NCBI GenBank assembly: GCA_019686135.1
Contig: JADGHL010000042.1
Span: forward strand, 1-36,508
Source of the DNA: Myxococcaceae bacterium
GTDB lineage: Bacteria; Myxococcota; Myxococcia; Myxococcales; Myxococcaceae
Direction of reading: 5' to 3'
Length of the DNA stretch: 36,508 nucleotides
The notes beneath the pieces were generated by a model that saw nothing but the letters and a program-made list of their open reading frames with translations, was not told the DNA's origin and searched no databases. A program made the translations under genes and the position numbers. Numbering within the stretch: the first letter of the stretch is position 1; every line of letters begins with the position of its first letter. Below are positions 21,930 to 29,543 of the stretch, piece after piece.

Positions 21930-23051
21930 ATGCACCTGTGCATCCTCTACAACCGTGACCAGGATTTGCTGGATGACGACCCCGGCCGTGAAGCACGAGA
22001 GGATGTGACGCGCGTCGCCACCGCGCTGCACGACGCGCTCGACGGGCATGGCTACAAGGTGGACCTCCTCGGCGTCGGGCGCGATCCGTTCGCGTTCGTC
22101 GAAACGCTCCGGGTGCGGTTGCCGGATCTGGTGATCAACCTCTGCGAGTCGGTCGCCGCGGACAGCCGCGGGGAGATGGCGGTGCCGTGCATGCTGGATC
22201 TGCTCGGCGTCCCATACACCGGCTCTTCGGCGCTCTCTCTGGGGCTGGCGCTTCACAAGAACAAGGCGAAGGAGGTCTTGCGCGGGCGCGGCGTCCCCAC
22301 GCCGGAGTTCGCGGTCATCTCCCGGCTGGAGGAGGTCACCGGCCTGGAGCTGCCCTTCCCGCTCATCATCAAGCCCTCGCGCGAGGACGCGTCGGTGGGC
22401 ATCGACTTCGAGTCGGTGGTGCACGATCGCGCCGGGCTGCAGGCCGCGGTGGCGCGGGTGCTCGAGACCTTCAAACAGCCGGCGGTGGTGGAGCGCTTCA
22501 TCGAAGGGCGGGAGATCTACGTCCCGCTGCTCGGCAACCGGCCGCGCACGGCGCTCCCGCTCACGGAGATCGCCTTCGGCCCTGCCTTCGAAGGGCGGCC
22601 GCGGATCGTCTCCTACCGTGCCAAGTGGGACGCCGAATCGCCCGAGTGCATCGACTCGACGCCGGTGCGCGCGACCCTGCCCCCCGCGCTGCACGCACGG
22701 GTGGTGGAGGTCGGCAGCCGCGCCTTCGAAGCGCTCGAATGCCAGGACTACGGCCGGGTCGACCTTCGAGTGAGCCCGGACGGTCAGCCGTACGTCATCG
22801 ACATCAACCCCAACTGTGACCTACACCCCGAAGCAGGGTTCGCGCGGTCCGCAGCAGCCAGCGGCCTGGAGTATCCAGACCTGGCGCGCAGGCTGGTAGA
22901 GATCGCGCTCGAGAGGACTCATGGAAATACGACCCATCTCGTCCAAAGACCGGGAAGCGCTCGCCGTCCTCCTCGGAAGGATCGAAACGTTTTCGCCGCA
23001 GGAGGTCGCCTGCGCCCTCGAGCTCATCGACCTGGCCATCAAGCCGACTGA
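21930..23051 (+). CDS. ATP-grasp ligase, D-Ala-D-Ala ligase-like, with out-of-frame overlap at its 3' end
   Basis: Predicted ATP-dependent carboxylate-amine ligase of the D-alanine-D-alanine ligase group. The N-domain has INLCESVAADSRGEMAVP and LLGVPYTGSSALS. The ATP-binding core has PLIIKPSREDASVGI and VVERFIEGREIYVPLLG. The metal site lies in DYGRVDLRV and YVIDINPNCDLHPEAG. Core homology ends near ALERT (about residue 330). The frame then continues 131 bases over the next gene, adding ~43 Arg/Pro-rich residues that look like a shadow. Its true substrate is unlikely to be D-Ala: the gene is not in a cell-wall cluster and sits with GNAT and transglutaminase genes. Alternatives include other peptide or amino-acid ligases. 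Confidence 0.85.
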   Translation: MHLCILYNRDQDLLDDDPGREAREDVTRVATALHDALDGHGYKVDLLGVGRDPFAFVETLRVRLPDLVINLCESVAADSRGEMAVPCMLDLLGVPYTGSSALSLGLALHKNKAKEVLRGRGVPTPEFAVISRLEEVTGLELPFPLIIKPSREDASVGIDFESVVHDRAGLQAAVARVLETFKQPAVVERFIEGREIYVPLLGNRPRTALPLTEIAFGPAFEGRPRIVSYRAKWDAESPECIDSTPVRATLPPALHARVVEVGSRAFEALECQDYGRVDLRVSPDGQPYVIDINPNCDLHPEAGFARSAAASGLEYPDLARRLVEIALERTHGNTTHLVQRPGSARRPPRKDRNVFAAGGRLRPRAHRPGHQAD

Positions 23052-23397
23052 CCCGTCCCACCCGGACTACCAGGTCCTGCTGGCGGAGAAGGACGACAAG
23101 GTCGTCGGCTACATCTGCTACGGCCCGACACCGATGACCGAGGGCACGTGGGATCTGTACTGGATCGCCTCCGACCCTTCGGTGCGGGGCCAGGGCGTGG
23201 GCGCCGCGCTCGTCTCGGCGATGGAGGGCGAGCTCCGCCGCAAGGGGGCGCGGCTCATCCGCGTGGAGACCTCGGCGATGGAGGCCTATGGCCCGACCCG
23301 CGGCTTCTACGCCGCGATGAAGTACGGCGAGGAGGCGCGCTTCCGCGACTTCTACAAGCCGGGCGAGGACCTCATCATCCTCTCCAAGCGGCTGTAG
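22921..23397 (+). CDS. GNAT-family N-acetyltransferase
   Basis: A 158-residue acetyl-CoA-dependent acyltransferase. The fold is clear: the N-terminal EIRPISSKDREAL strand/helix, VVGYICYG, LYWIASDP, and the acetyl-CoA pyrophosphate loop RGQGVGAALV at 89-98, then RGFYAAMKYGEEARFRDFY. The acceptor is unknown. The ATG lies inside the ATP-grasp reading frame (overlap 131 bases), so translation may be coupled. The stop is 39 bases before the transglutaminase start. In related bacteria ATP-grasp and GNAT modules are often neighbours or fused, which suggests joint action on one peptide or amino-acid product. Confidence 0.92.
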   Translation: MEIRPISSKDREALAVLLGRIETFSPQEVACALELIDLAIKPTDPSHPDYQVLLAEKDDKVVGYICYGPTPMTEGTWDLYWIASDPSVRGQGVGAALVSAMEGELRRKGARLIRVETSAMEAYGPTRGFYAAMKYGEEARFRDFYKPGEDLIILSKRL

Positions 23398-23436
23398 GCG
23401 GTGGAACAAATCCCGGGGCCCTCCGTCTTGAGGTTC

Positions 23437-24891
23437 ATGCGCCGCCGCACCGTCGCCTCCGCGTTCGTCGCAGTCCTCGTCTCCGTGGCACCGCTGGCGG
23501 GCGCCGCGGCGCCGCTGTCCGACGCGCTCAAGGCGAAGCGGCCGAAGGGCGGCGAGTGGTTCGGGCTGTACCTGTTGGGCAAGAAGGTCGGCCACGCGTA
23601 CGTCGATCTCGCGCTCGTCCCCGGGCAGCCGGACAAGGCGAAGGCCACCAACGAGTTCGTCTTCGAGACGAAGGTCGACACCCGCGTGTCCAGGCGGGTC
23701 GTCCGCGACGTGCGGATCTACGAGTCGAAGCCGAACGGGCGGCTGCTCTCCTTCGTGATCGAACAGCACGGCGACGGCGGCGACCAGATCATCGAGGGCA
23801 CCAACACGCCATCGGGGCTGCACATCATCCGCAAGCGGCCGGGCGCGCCCAACGACGTCCGCACGCTGCCTCCGAGCTCCGAGACGATCGAAGCCGCGGA
23901 CCAGGCGCGGGTGGCGCTGTGGCGCGGCGGGAAGGTGGAGAGCCGGTATACCGACGGGACGGACCTGGAGGCCTACCGGGTCACCAGCGAGGTGATGCCG
24001 GACGCCGAACGCGTGCTGGGTGGCGTGAAGACGAAGGTGAAGCGCGTCAGCACCCTCTCTGAGAAGGAGAATGTCCCCACCATCAACGTCTTCACCCGGC
24101 AGGGCGAGACGGTGGAGATCCAGATGGGCGAAACGCTGCGCGCGGTCGCCGAACCGAAGGAGGTCGCAGAGCGGCTGGACAAGGTGGAGGTGTTCGCGCT
24201 CACCCGCGTGGTGCTGCCGGAGAAGCTCGACGAGTCGCGGCGGATGATCCCCGGCCAGCTCAAGCTCACTGTGACCGGGCTGCCCGAGCGCTTCTGCAAG
24301 AACTCCGCGCGGCAGAAGTTCCGGCAGCTCGGCAAGGGCCGGACGGAGATCACCATCACCGCGCGCTTCCCGGACAAGGAGTCCCGCCTTTCCCGGCCGG
24401 TGAAGGATCCGACCGGCGGCCAGTACCTCGAACCTACCCTGACGGTGGAGTCCGACGACGCGCAGATCGCCGCGCTGGCGAAGAAGATCGTGGGCGGGGA
24501 GAAGGACGCCTACGCCGCGGCGAAGGCGATCACCTTCTGGGTCTACCAGCACATGCAGCGGGACTACGGGGCGTCGGCGGATCGCGCCACCGACGTGCTC
24601 CGGCGGATGAAGGGCGACTGCACCGAGCACGCGCTTCTGGCCACCGCGCTCATGCGTGCCGCCGGCATCCCTGCCCGGCGCGTGGACGGCGTGGTGTACG
24701 TGATGAACGAAGACGGCGTCCCCGCGCTCTACTGGCACGAGTGGGTGCAGGCATACGTGGGCGAGTGGACGGATCTCGATCCGACCTTCAACCAGGCGGT
24801 GGCGGACGCCACGCATCTGGCGCTGGGCGAAGAAGGCAGCGCGGAGATCACTCCGCTCATCGGGTCGCTCAAGGTCGAAAAGGTCGAGTAG
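23437..24891 (+). CDS. Exported transglutaminase-like (papain-fold) protein
   Basis: A 484-residue secreted or periplasmic protein with a Sec signal (MRRRTVASAFVAVLVSVAPLAGAAA). A long beta-rich N-domain of about 300 residues precedes the transglutaminase core. The catalytic triad is readable: Cys395 in GDCTEHALL, His434 in YWHEWVQAYV and Asp448 in WTDLDPTFNQ. Such bacterial proteins are usually proteases, amidases or crosslinking enzymes; true transglutaminase activity is not implied. A GTG at 23401 would add 12 residues before the signal, so the ATG at 23437 is favoured. It is the third gene of an apparent ATP-grasp/GNAT/transglutaminase cassette. Confidence 0.9.
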   Translation: MRRRTVASAFVAVLVSVAPLAGAAAPLSDALKAKRPKGGEWFGLYLLGKKVGHAYVDLALVPGQPDKAKATNEFVFETKVDTRVSRRVVRDVRIYESKPNGRLLSFVIEQHGDGGDQIIEGTNTPSGLHIIRKRPGAPNDVRTLPPSSETIEAADQARVALWRGGKVESRYTDGTDLEAYRVTSEVMPDAERVLGGVKTKVKRVSTLSEKENVPTINVFTRQGETVEIQMGETLRAVAEPKEVAERLDKVEVFALTRVVLPEKLDESRRMIPGQLKLTVTGLPERFCKNSARQKFRQLGKGRTEITITARFPDKESRLSRPVKDPTGGQYLEPTLTVESDDAQIAALAKKIVGGEKDAYAAAKAITFWVYQHMQRDYGASADRATDVLRRMKGDCTEHALLATALMRAAGIPARRVDGVVYVMNEDGVPALYWHEWVQAYVGEWTDLDPTFNQAVADATHLALGEEGSAEITPLIGSLKVEKVE

Positions 24892-24901
24892 ACCTCCTTC
24901 C

Positions 24902-24943
24902 CCGGAGCGCGAGCCCCGGCCCCAGCTCGGGCCCGCGCTCCGG
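24902..24943. terminator. Strong GC hairpin between convergent genes (putative terminator)
   Basis: CCGGAGCGCG at 24902-24911 and CGCGCTCCGG at 24934-24943 are perfect 10-base inverted arms around a 22-base loop that is itself GC-rich. It lies 10 bases after the transglutaminase stop and before the convergent pepF stop. There is no U-tract on either strand, so it is not a classical intrinsic terminator. It could stop or protect transcripts from both sides. Confidence 0.45.
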
Positions 24944-25066
24944 CATCGTGTTACCGATGGAGCAACGGTCGTGCCCGGAGCGTTTCCCCCCAAGGCGCCC
25001 CGACTCCGGCCCTCTGCTGCGACAGTGTGGCGCGCAGGGCTTGCCCACGCGTGACAGTTCGACGCG

Positions 25067-26860
25067 TCAGCCGACGAGCTTCTCGAATTCGTCGATCAGC
25101 GCGGACACGGTCTTGAACCCAGCGTCCCAGAAGGCGGGCTGAGTGATGTCCAGTCCGACGCGTGACAGGAGCGCCTGCGGCGTGTCCGACGATCCCGACG
25201 AGAGCAGCTCGACGTAGCGGGGGATGAAGGCCGAACCCTCCTCCTCGTAACGGCCGAAGAGCGCCAGCACCAGAAGCTGCCCGAACGCGTAGCTGTAGCA
25301 ATAGAAGCGGTAGTTCACGAAGTGCGGGATGGAGATCCACCCCCAGCGATCGCGCGGGAACATCTTCACGCTGTCGCCGTAGAGCCGCGTGCGCTCCTCC
25401 ATCCACAGCTTCGAGAACTCCTCCGCCGGGACCACACCCTCTGCGCGCTTCGCGTGCGCACGCATCTCCCAGCGCGTGTAGGCCACCTGGTTGAAGACGG
25501 TGGAGAGGATGTCCTCGATGCGCACCCCGAGCAGGTTGCGGCGGGTCTGCACGTCCTTCTCCGCCTCCATCAGCCGACGCATCAGGAGCAGCTCGCCGAA
25601 TACCGACGCGGTCTCGGCCAGCGGCGTGGTGGGCCAGAAGTTGAGCGGCGACTGACGGCGAGACAGGTAGAAGTGGATCCCGTGCCCCAGCTCGTGGGCG
25701 ATGGTGGAGACGTCCTCGATGCGCTCGTTGTAGTTGAGCAGCACGTACGGGTGCAGCGACGGCAGCATCCCCGAACAGAACGCGCCATCGCGCTTGCCCG
25801 GCCGCGGGAGCACGTCGATCCACCGGCGGTCGAAGAACTCCTGGGCGATCTCCGCGAAGCGCGGCTCGAAGCGGGCGAACGCGTCCAGAACCATCGCCCG
25901 GCCCTGCTCGAACGGGACCTTCTTCTCGGACTTCTCCAGCGGTGCGAGGAGATCGTGCGACGAGAAGTCGCTCAGCCCCAGCACGTTCGCCTTCAACCTC
26001 ATGTAGCGCTGCGCGAGGTGGTAGTGACGCTCGGTGGCGGACATCAGCGCCTCTACCACGTCCGGCGAGAGCTCGTCCTCGAGGAAGGTGGGATCGGTGA
26101 CGTTGGCGTAGCCGCGCGCTTCGATCTCCAGCCGGTGGTCCTGGAACAGCGTGTTGAAGCAGAAGTTGAGGACGTGGCTCTGCGCCTCGAAGGCGGACAT
26201 CAGCCCGTCGGTGGCGCGACGGCGGACCTCTCGGTCGGGCGACGAGCGGAGCGCACGCGCTTCGGCGACGGTGACCTCGCGCACCTTGCCGTCGAGCTCG
26301 AGCGGAATGCGGATCCGCCCGGTGACCTCGGTGTACAGCTGCGTGAAGGCGGCGCGCCCGGTGAGCGCCTTGAGGTCCACGAGCCGTTCCTCCGCCTCGG
26401 AGAGCGTGTACGGCGCGAACCGGCGGGTGGCCTGGAGGAAGTGACGGTAGCGCTCCAGCTCCGGCGCGGAGAGGAACTGCGCATAGACGTCGTCCGGCGC
26501 CTTCTTGAGCTCGACGTCGAAGAACTTCACCTCGTTGAAGGCCTCGGTGGTCGCCTCGCGGGTGCGGCTGAGCAGCGCCTGCGCGGCCTCGTCGTCGGTC
26601 TGGCCGGAGAAGAGCAGGGACGCGTACAGCTGCGGCCGGTACGCCCGGTCCATGAGCTGCTCGTACTGGCCGAGCGCCTCCGCGAGCGCCTTCGGCGAGA
26701 GCTGCGCGACCTTCCTGCGGTACTTCTGCGCGAAGGCCTCGGCCAGTTCCCTACCTGCGGCGAGGTCCTGCCCGAGCCGTTCGTCGTCCGGGCCCGAGTA
26801 GAGGTCGGCGAGGTTCCAGCGGAGCGGGTCGGTTTTTGTGTGGGCGGCAGGTGAGGTCAT
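25067..26860 (-). CDS. pepF: Oligoendopeptidase F-type metallopeptidase (M3B)
   Basis: Zinc endopeptidase degrading short peptides in the cytosol. The 597-residue length is normal for PepF. The zinc site is HELGHGIHF near residue 387, in the context EDVSTIAHELGHG, with the third ligand Glu in the following ETASVFGE segment. The C-terminal YRFYCYSYAFGQLLVLALF and SSDTPQALLSRVGLDI are typical of the M3B subfamily. The N-terminal WNLADLYSG is also family-like. I chose the Met at 26860 (MTSPAAHTK) over 26896 because the extra 12 residues are Arg-rich and non-family. The gene is convergent with the transglutaminase gene. Confidence 0.95.
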   Translation of the reverse strand: MTSPAAHTKTDPLRWNLADLYSGPDDERLGQDLAAGRELAEAFAQKYRRKVAQLSPKALAEALGQYEQLMDRAYRPQLYASLLFSGQTDDEAAQALLSRTREATTEAFNEVKFFDVELKKAPDDVYAQFLSAPELERYRHFLQATRRFAPYTLSEAEERLVDLKALTGRAAFTQLYTEVTGRIRIPLELDGKVREVTVAEARALRSSPDREVRRRATDGLMSAFEAQSHVLNFCFNTLFQDHRLEIEARGYANVTDPTFLEDELSPDVVEALMSATERHYHLAQRYMRLKANVLGLSDFSSHDLLAPLEKSEKKVPFEQGRAMVLDAFARFEPRFAEIAQEFFDRRWIDVLPRPGKRDGAFCSGMLPSLHPYVLLNYNERIEDVSTIAHELGHGIHFYLSRRQSPLNFWPTTPLAETASVFGELLLMRRLMEAEKDVQTRRNLLGVRIEDILSTVFNQVAYTRWEMRAHAKRAEGVVPAEEFSKLWMEERTRLYGDSVKMFPRDRWGWISIPHFVNYRFYCYSYAFGQLLVLALFGRYEEEGSAFIPRYVELLSSGSSDTPQALLSRVGLDITQPAFWDAGFKTVSALIDEFEKLVG

Positions 26861-26982
26861 GCGCGCTGCGTACCGACGGTGCCGCGGTCGCCGCAATCAG
26901 AATGTCGCCGGCGCGTTCGGGCGGCGGCAGACGCCCGGCCCGGCCGCGTGGCGGGCTCCACGCGAGTGCGTATCCTTGGGAC

Positions 26983-27485
26983 GTGTCCACCGCCGGGAAA
27001 GTGCTGAAGAGACCGGCCACGCTGCTGACCTGCTCGCTCTGCCGGAGAGTGTCCACGCGGAGCTCGTCGCCAGCGAGCTGGTCGAAACGGCAACGCCGAC
27101 CTTCGAGCACGGCGCGGCCCAGCATCAGATCAGCGCCCAGCTCGGGAGTCGCTTCGATGGACCGCCGCGCGGTGGCTCCGGTGGGTGGTGGTTCGGAACC
27201 GAGGTCGACGTCCAATACGCCAGCGAGGTGTTCCGCCACGACATCGTGGGGTGTCGCAGCAATCGCCACCCGCAGCGGCCGTCAGGCCGGCCCATCCGCC
27301 AGCGGCCAGATTGGGTCTGCGAGGTCCTCTCCGCGTCCAACGCATCCACCGACACCGTGAGGAAGCTGCGGACGCTTCAGTCCTTCGAGGTCCCCCACGA
27401 CTGGCTGGCGGATCCGGATGAGAGGCGTTCGCGGAGCGTCTGCGGATCGGTGATCGGCCGCTCGCAGGTGAAGTGGTGGCAATAG
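26983..27485 (+). pseudogene. Decayed Uma2-family (DUF820) nuclease gene: frameshifted and 3'-truncated
   Basis: Uma2 proteins are PD-(D/E)XK-fold nuclease-like proteins, common in myxobacteria and of unclear role. The expected N-terminus (GTG at 26983: STAGKVLKRPAT) is in one frame. The body (AADLLALPESVHAELV, then [35 protein letters not shown]) is in another, so a frameshift lies near 27015-27030. Homology stops around 27425, short of the usual C-terminus. The remaining bases to the stop at 27485 are antisense to the DUF255 gene. I infer an inactive relic. A sequencing error could explain the frameshift but not the truncation. Confidence 0.65.
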
Positions 27486-29461
27486 TACGCCGCGGCCGCG
27501 CCGTTCACGGGCGTGCGCGCCTCCAGCGTCTCCTTCAGCACCTGCGGGACGGGATTCGCCGGGTCGTGCGCGATGACCGCGGTAGTCGGCGCCCAGGTCC
27601 GGTTCGTCACCTCGAGCAACTCGCGCAGCCGGGCCCGCGAACCGACGAGCGTCACCTCCGCCGCGCCGTCGACGTAGGCATCCGCCGCCAGGAGCAGATG
27701 CCCGAACGCGAACGGGTTCCCGCTCATCGCCTCCTTCATCTTCGAGAGGTACTGGCCCGCCTGCTCCAGATACGACGGTTTCCCGGTCAGCGCGGCGAGC
27801 GCCAGCTGTGCCTCGGTGAGCGTCGACGCGCCCGACGGAGCCGCGTTGTCGTGCAGCGCGTAGGTCGGCGGGAGCAGATCCGTCTGACCTCTCCGCGCCG
27901 AGAAGTACGCCTGCTTCTCCTCGTCCCAGAACAGCGCCACCGCGCGTTCGACGATCGCCTCTGCCGCCTCGACGTACTTCGCGTCGAAGGTCGCCTGGTA
28001 CAGCGCCACCAGCCCTGCAGCGAGGTCGCCGTAGTCCTCCAAAAAGCCCTCGATCCGCGCCTCGCCCCGCTGGAATGAGCGCTTCAGCCGCTGCCCGTCC
28101 CACATCTTCGTCAGCACGAAGTCCGCCGCGCGCGCGGCGTGCACCGCCCAGCCCGGTTCGTCGAACACGCGCGAGGCGAACGCCAGGCCGCGAATCATCA
28201 GCCCGTTCCAGCCGGCGAGGATCTTGTCATCCAGTCCCGGCCTTGCCCGCTGCTCGCGCACCTCGAAGAGGATCCGCTTCGCCTCCGCGAGGTCGGCGCG
28301 CACCGACGCAGGATCGCGCCCGAGCTGGAGCGCCAGCGTGTCCACCCGGAGCGGCGCTTCCAGCACATTGCGGCCGTGTTCGAAGTTGCCCTGTGGCGTC
28401 ACGCCGAAGTAGCGCTTGGCCACCTCGCGCAGCGGTCCCGGCAGCGCCGCGTCGATCTCCGCTTCGGTCCAGACGAAGTACTTCCCCTCCTCTCCTTCGC
28501 TGTCCGCGTCCTGCGCGGCGTAGAAGGCGCCCTCCGGGGAGGTCATCTCGCGCTGCAGGTAGCGCACGGTCTCGTGCGCCACCCTGCCCCACAGCTCGTC
28601 GTGCTTCACCTGCTGCGCCTCGGCGTACAGGTGCAACAGCTGCGCGTTGTCATAGAGCATCTTCTCGAAGTGGGGCACCCGCCAGCGCGCGTCGACGGCG
28701 TAGCGGTGGAAGCCGCCGCCGAGCTGGTCGTAGATCCCGCCCTGCGCCATCTTCTCGAGCGTGAAGGTGGCCGCGCCCAGGAGCTCCTCGCGCCCGGAGC
28801 GCCGCCAGCCGCGCAGGAGCAGCGCCACGTTCGCCGGGTTGGGGAACTTGGGCGCTCCGCCGAAGCCGCCGTGCGTGGGATCGACTTCCCCCAGCAGAAC
28901 TTCGGCGGCGCGGACGACGTCATCGCCCGTCACCTCCACCGGCTGCGCGTCCAGCCCGTGCGCGGCGATGAAGGCGAGCCCTTCGCGGAACCGCTCGGCC
29001 TGCGTCTCCAGATCCTGCCGGCGCGTGCGCCATATCTCCGCGAGGTGCTCGAGGAGCTGCGGGAAGCCGGGCATCCCGTAGCGCGGTGCCGGCGGGAAGT
29101 AGGTGCCGCCGAAGAAGGGGCGCAGGTCGGGAAGCAGGAACACGGTCAGCGGCCACCCTCCCCCGCGGCCCATCAGCTGCACCACGCCCTGGTAGAGCTG
29201 GTCGAGATCCGGCCGCTCCTCGCGGTCGACCTTGATGTTGACGAAGTGCGCGTTCATCAGCGCCGCAGTGTCCGGGTTCTCGAACGACTCGTGCGCCATC
29301 ACATGGCACCAGTGGCACGCCGAGTAGCCGATCGAGAGGAGGATCGGCTTGTCCTCCCGCCGCGCGCGTTCGAGCGCCTCCTCCCCCCATGGGTACCAGT
29401 CCACCGGGTTGTCCGCGTGCTGACGAAGATAGGGTGACGGTTCCTGGCCGAGGCGGTTCAT
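27377..29461 (-). CDS. Thioredoxin-domain DUF255 protein (YyaL/SSP411 family)
   Basis: A 694-residue protein with an N-terminal thioredoxin-like domain and a C-terminal (alpha/alpha)6 glycosidase-like domain, function unproven. The family opening is clear: [20 protein letters not shown], then the redox motif CHWC (49-52) in SACHWCHVM, followed by [13 protein letters not shown] and [23 protein letters not shown]. The middle carries [44 protein letters not shown] and [13 protein letters not shown]. The last ~16 residues ([13 protein letters not shown]) come from bases antisense to the Uma2 relic, so the native C-terminus may have been replaced. Total length is still normal. Confidence 0.93.
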   Translation of the reverse strand: MNRLGQEPSPYLRQHADNPVDWYPWGEEALERARREDKPILLSIGYSACHWCHVMAHESFENPDTAALMNAHFVNIKVDREERPDLDQLYQGVVQLMGRGGGWPLTVFLLPDLRPFFGGTYFPPAPRYGMPGFPQLLEHLAEIWRTRRQDLETQAERFREGLAFIAAHGLDAQPVEVTGDDVVRAAEVLLGEVDPTHGGFGGAPKFPNPANVALLLRGWRRSGREELLGAATFTLEKMAQGGIYDQLGGGFHRYAVDARWRVPHFEKMLYDNAQLLHLYAEAQQVKHDELWGRVAHETVRYLQREMTSPEGAFYAAQDADSEGEEGKYFVWTEAEIDAALPGPLREVAKRYFGVTPQGNFEHGRNVLEAPLRVDTLALQLGRDPASVRADLAEAKRILFEVREQRARPGLDDKILAGWNGLMIRGLAFASRVFDEPGWAVHAARAADFVLTKMWDGQRLKRSFQRGEARIEGFLEDYGDLAAGLVALYQATFDAKYVEAAEAIVERAVALFWDEEKQAYFSARRGQTDLLPPTYALHDNAAPSGASTLTEAQLALAALTGKPSYLEQAGQYLSKMKEAMSGNPFAFGHLLLAADAYVDGAAEVTLVGSRARLRELLEVTNRTWAPTTAVIAHDPANPVPQVLKETLEARTPVNGAAAAYYCHHFTCERPITDPQTLRERLSSGSASQSWGTSKD

Positions 29462-29543
29462 GCCCCGGGAATAACGCGCCCGGCCTGCCGGCGGCGCGGG
29501 AATTGCCCTGCGCGTGTCGCCGGCGAGCAGTTAGGTTCCCCGC

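Noticed and set aside
20512-21996. Extension of the Nudix/MBL frame upstream to a 1002-residue protein
   Set aside because: The upstream part is a shadow of the HD gene. The ATG at 20511 in an ATGA overlap is the natural start.
21813-22694. Extension of the HD protein by ~290 residues upstream
   Set aside because: It would run antisense through the ATP-grasp gene and lacks family sequence before RIRDPIHG.
22804-24993. A 729-codon open frame on the minus strand
   Set aside because: It is opposite the GNAT and transglutaminase genes, which have intact catalytic motifs. Its composition is Arg/His/Leu-biased without domains.
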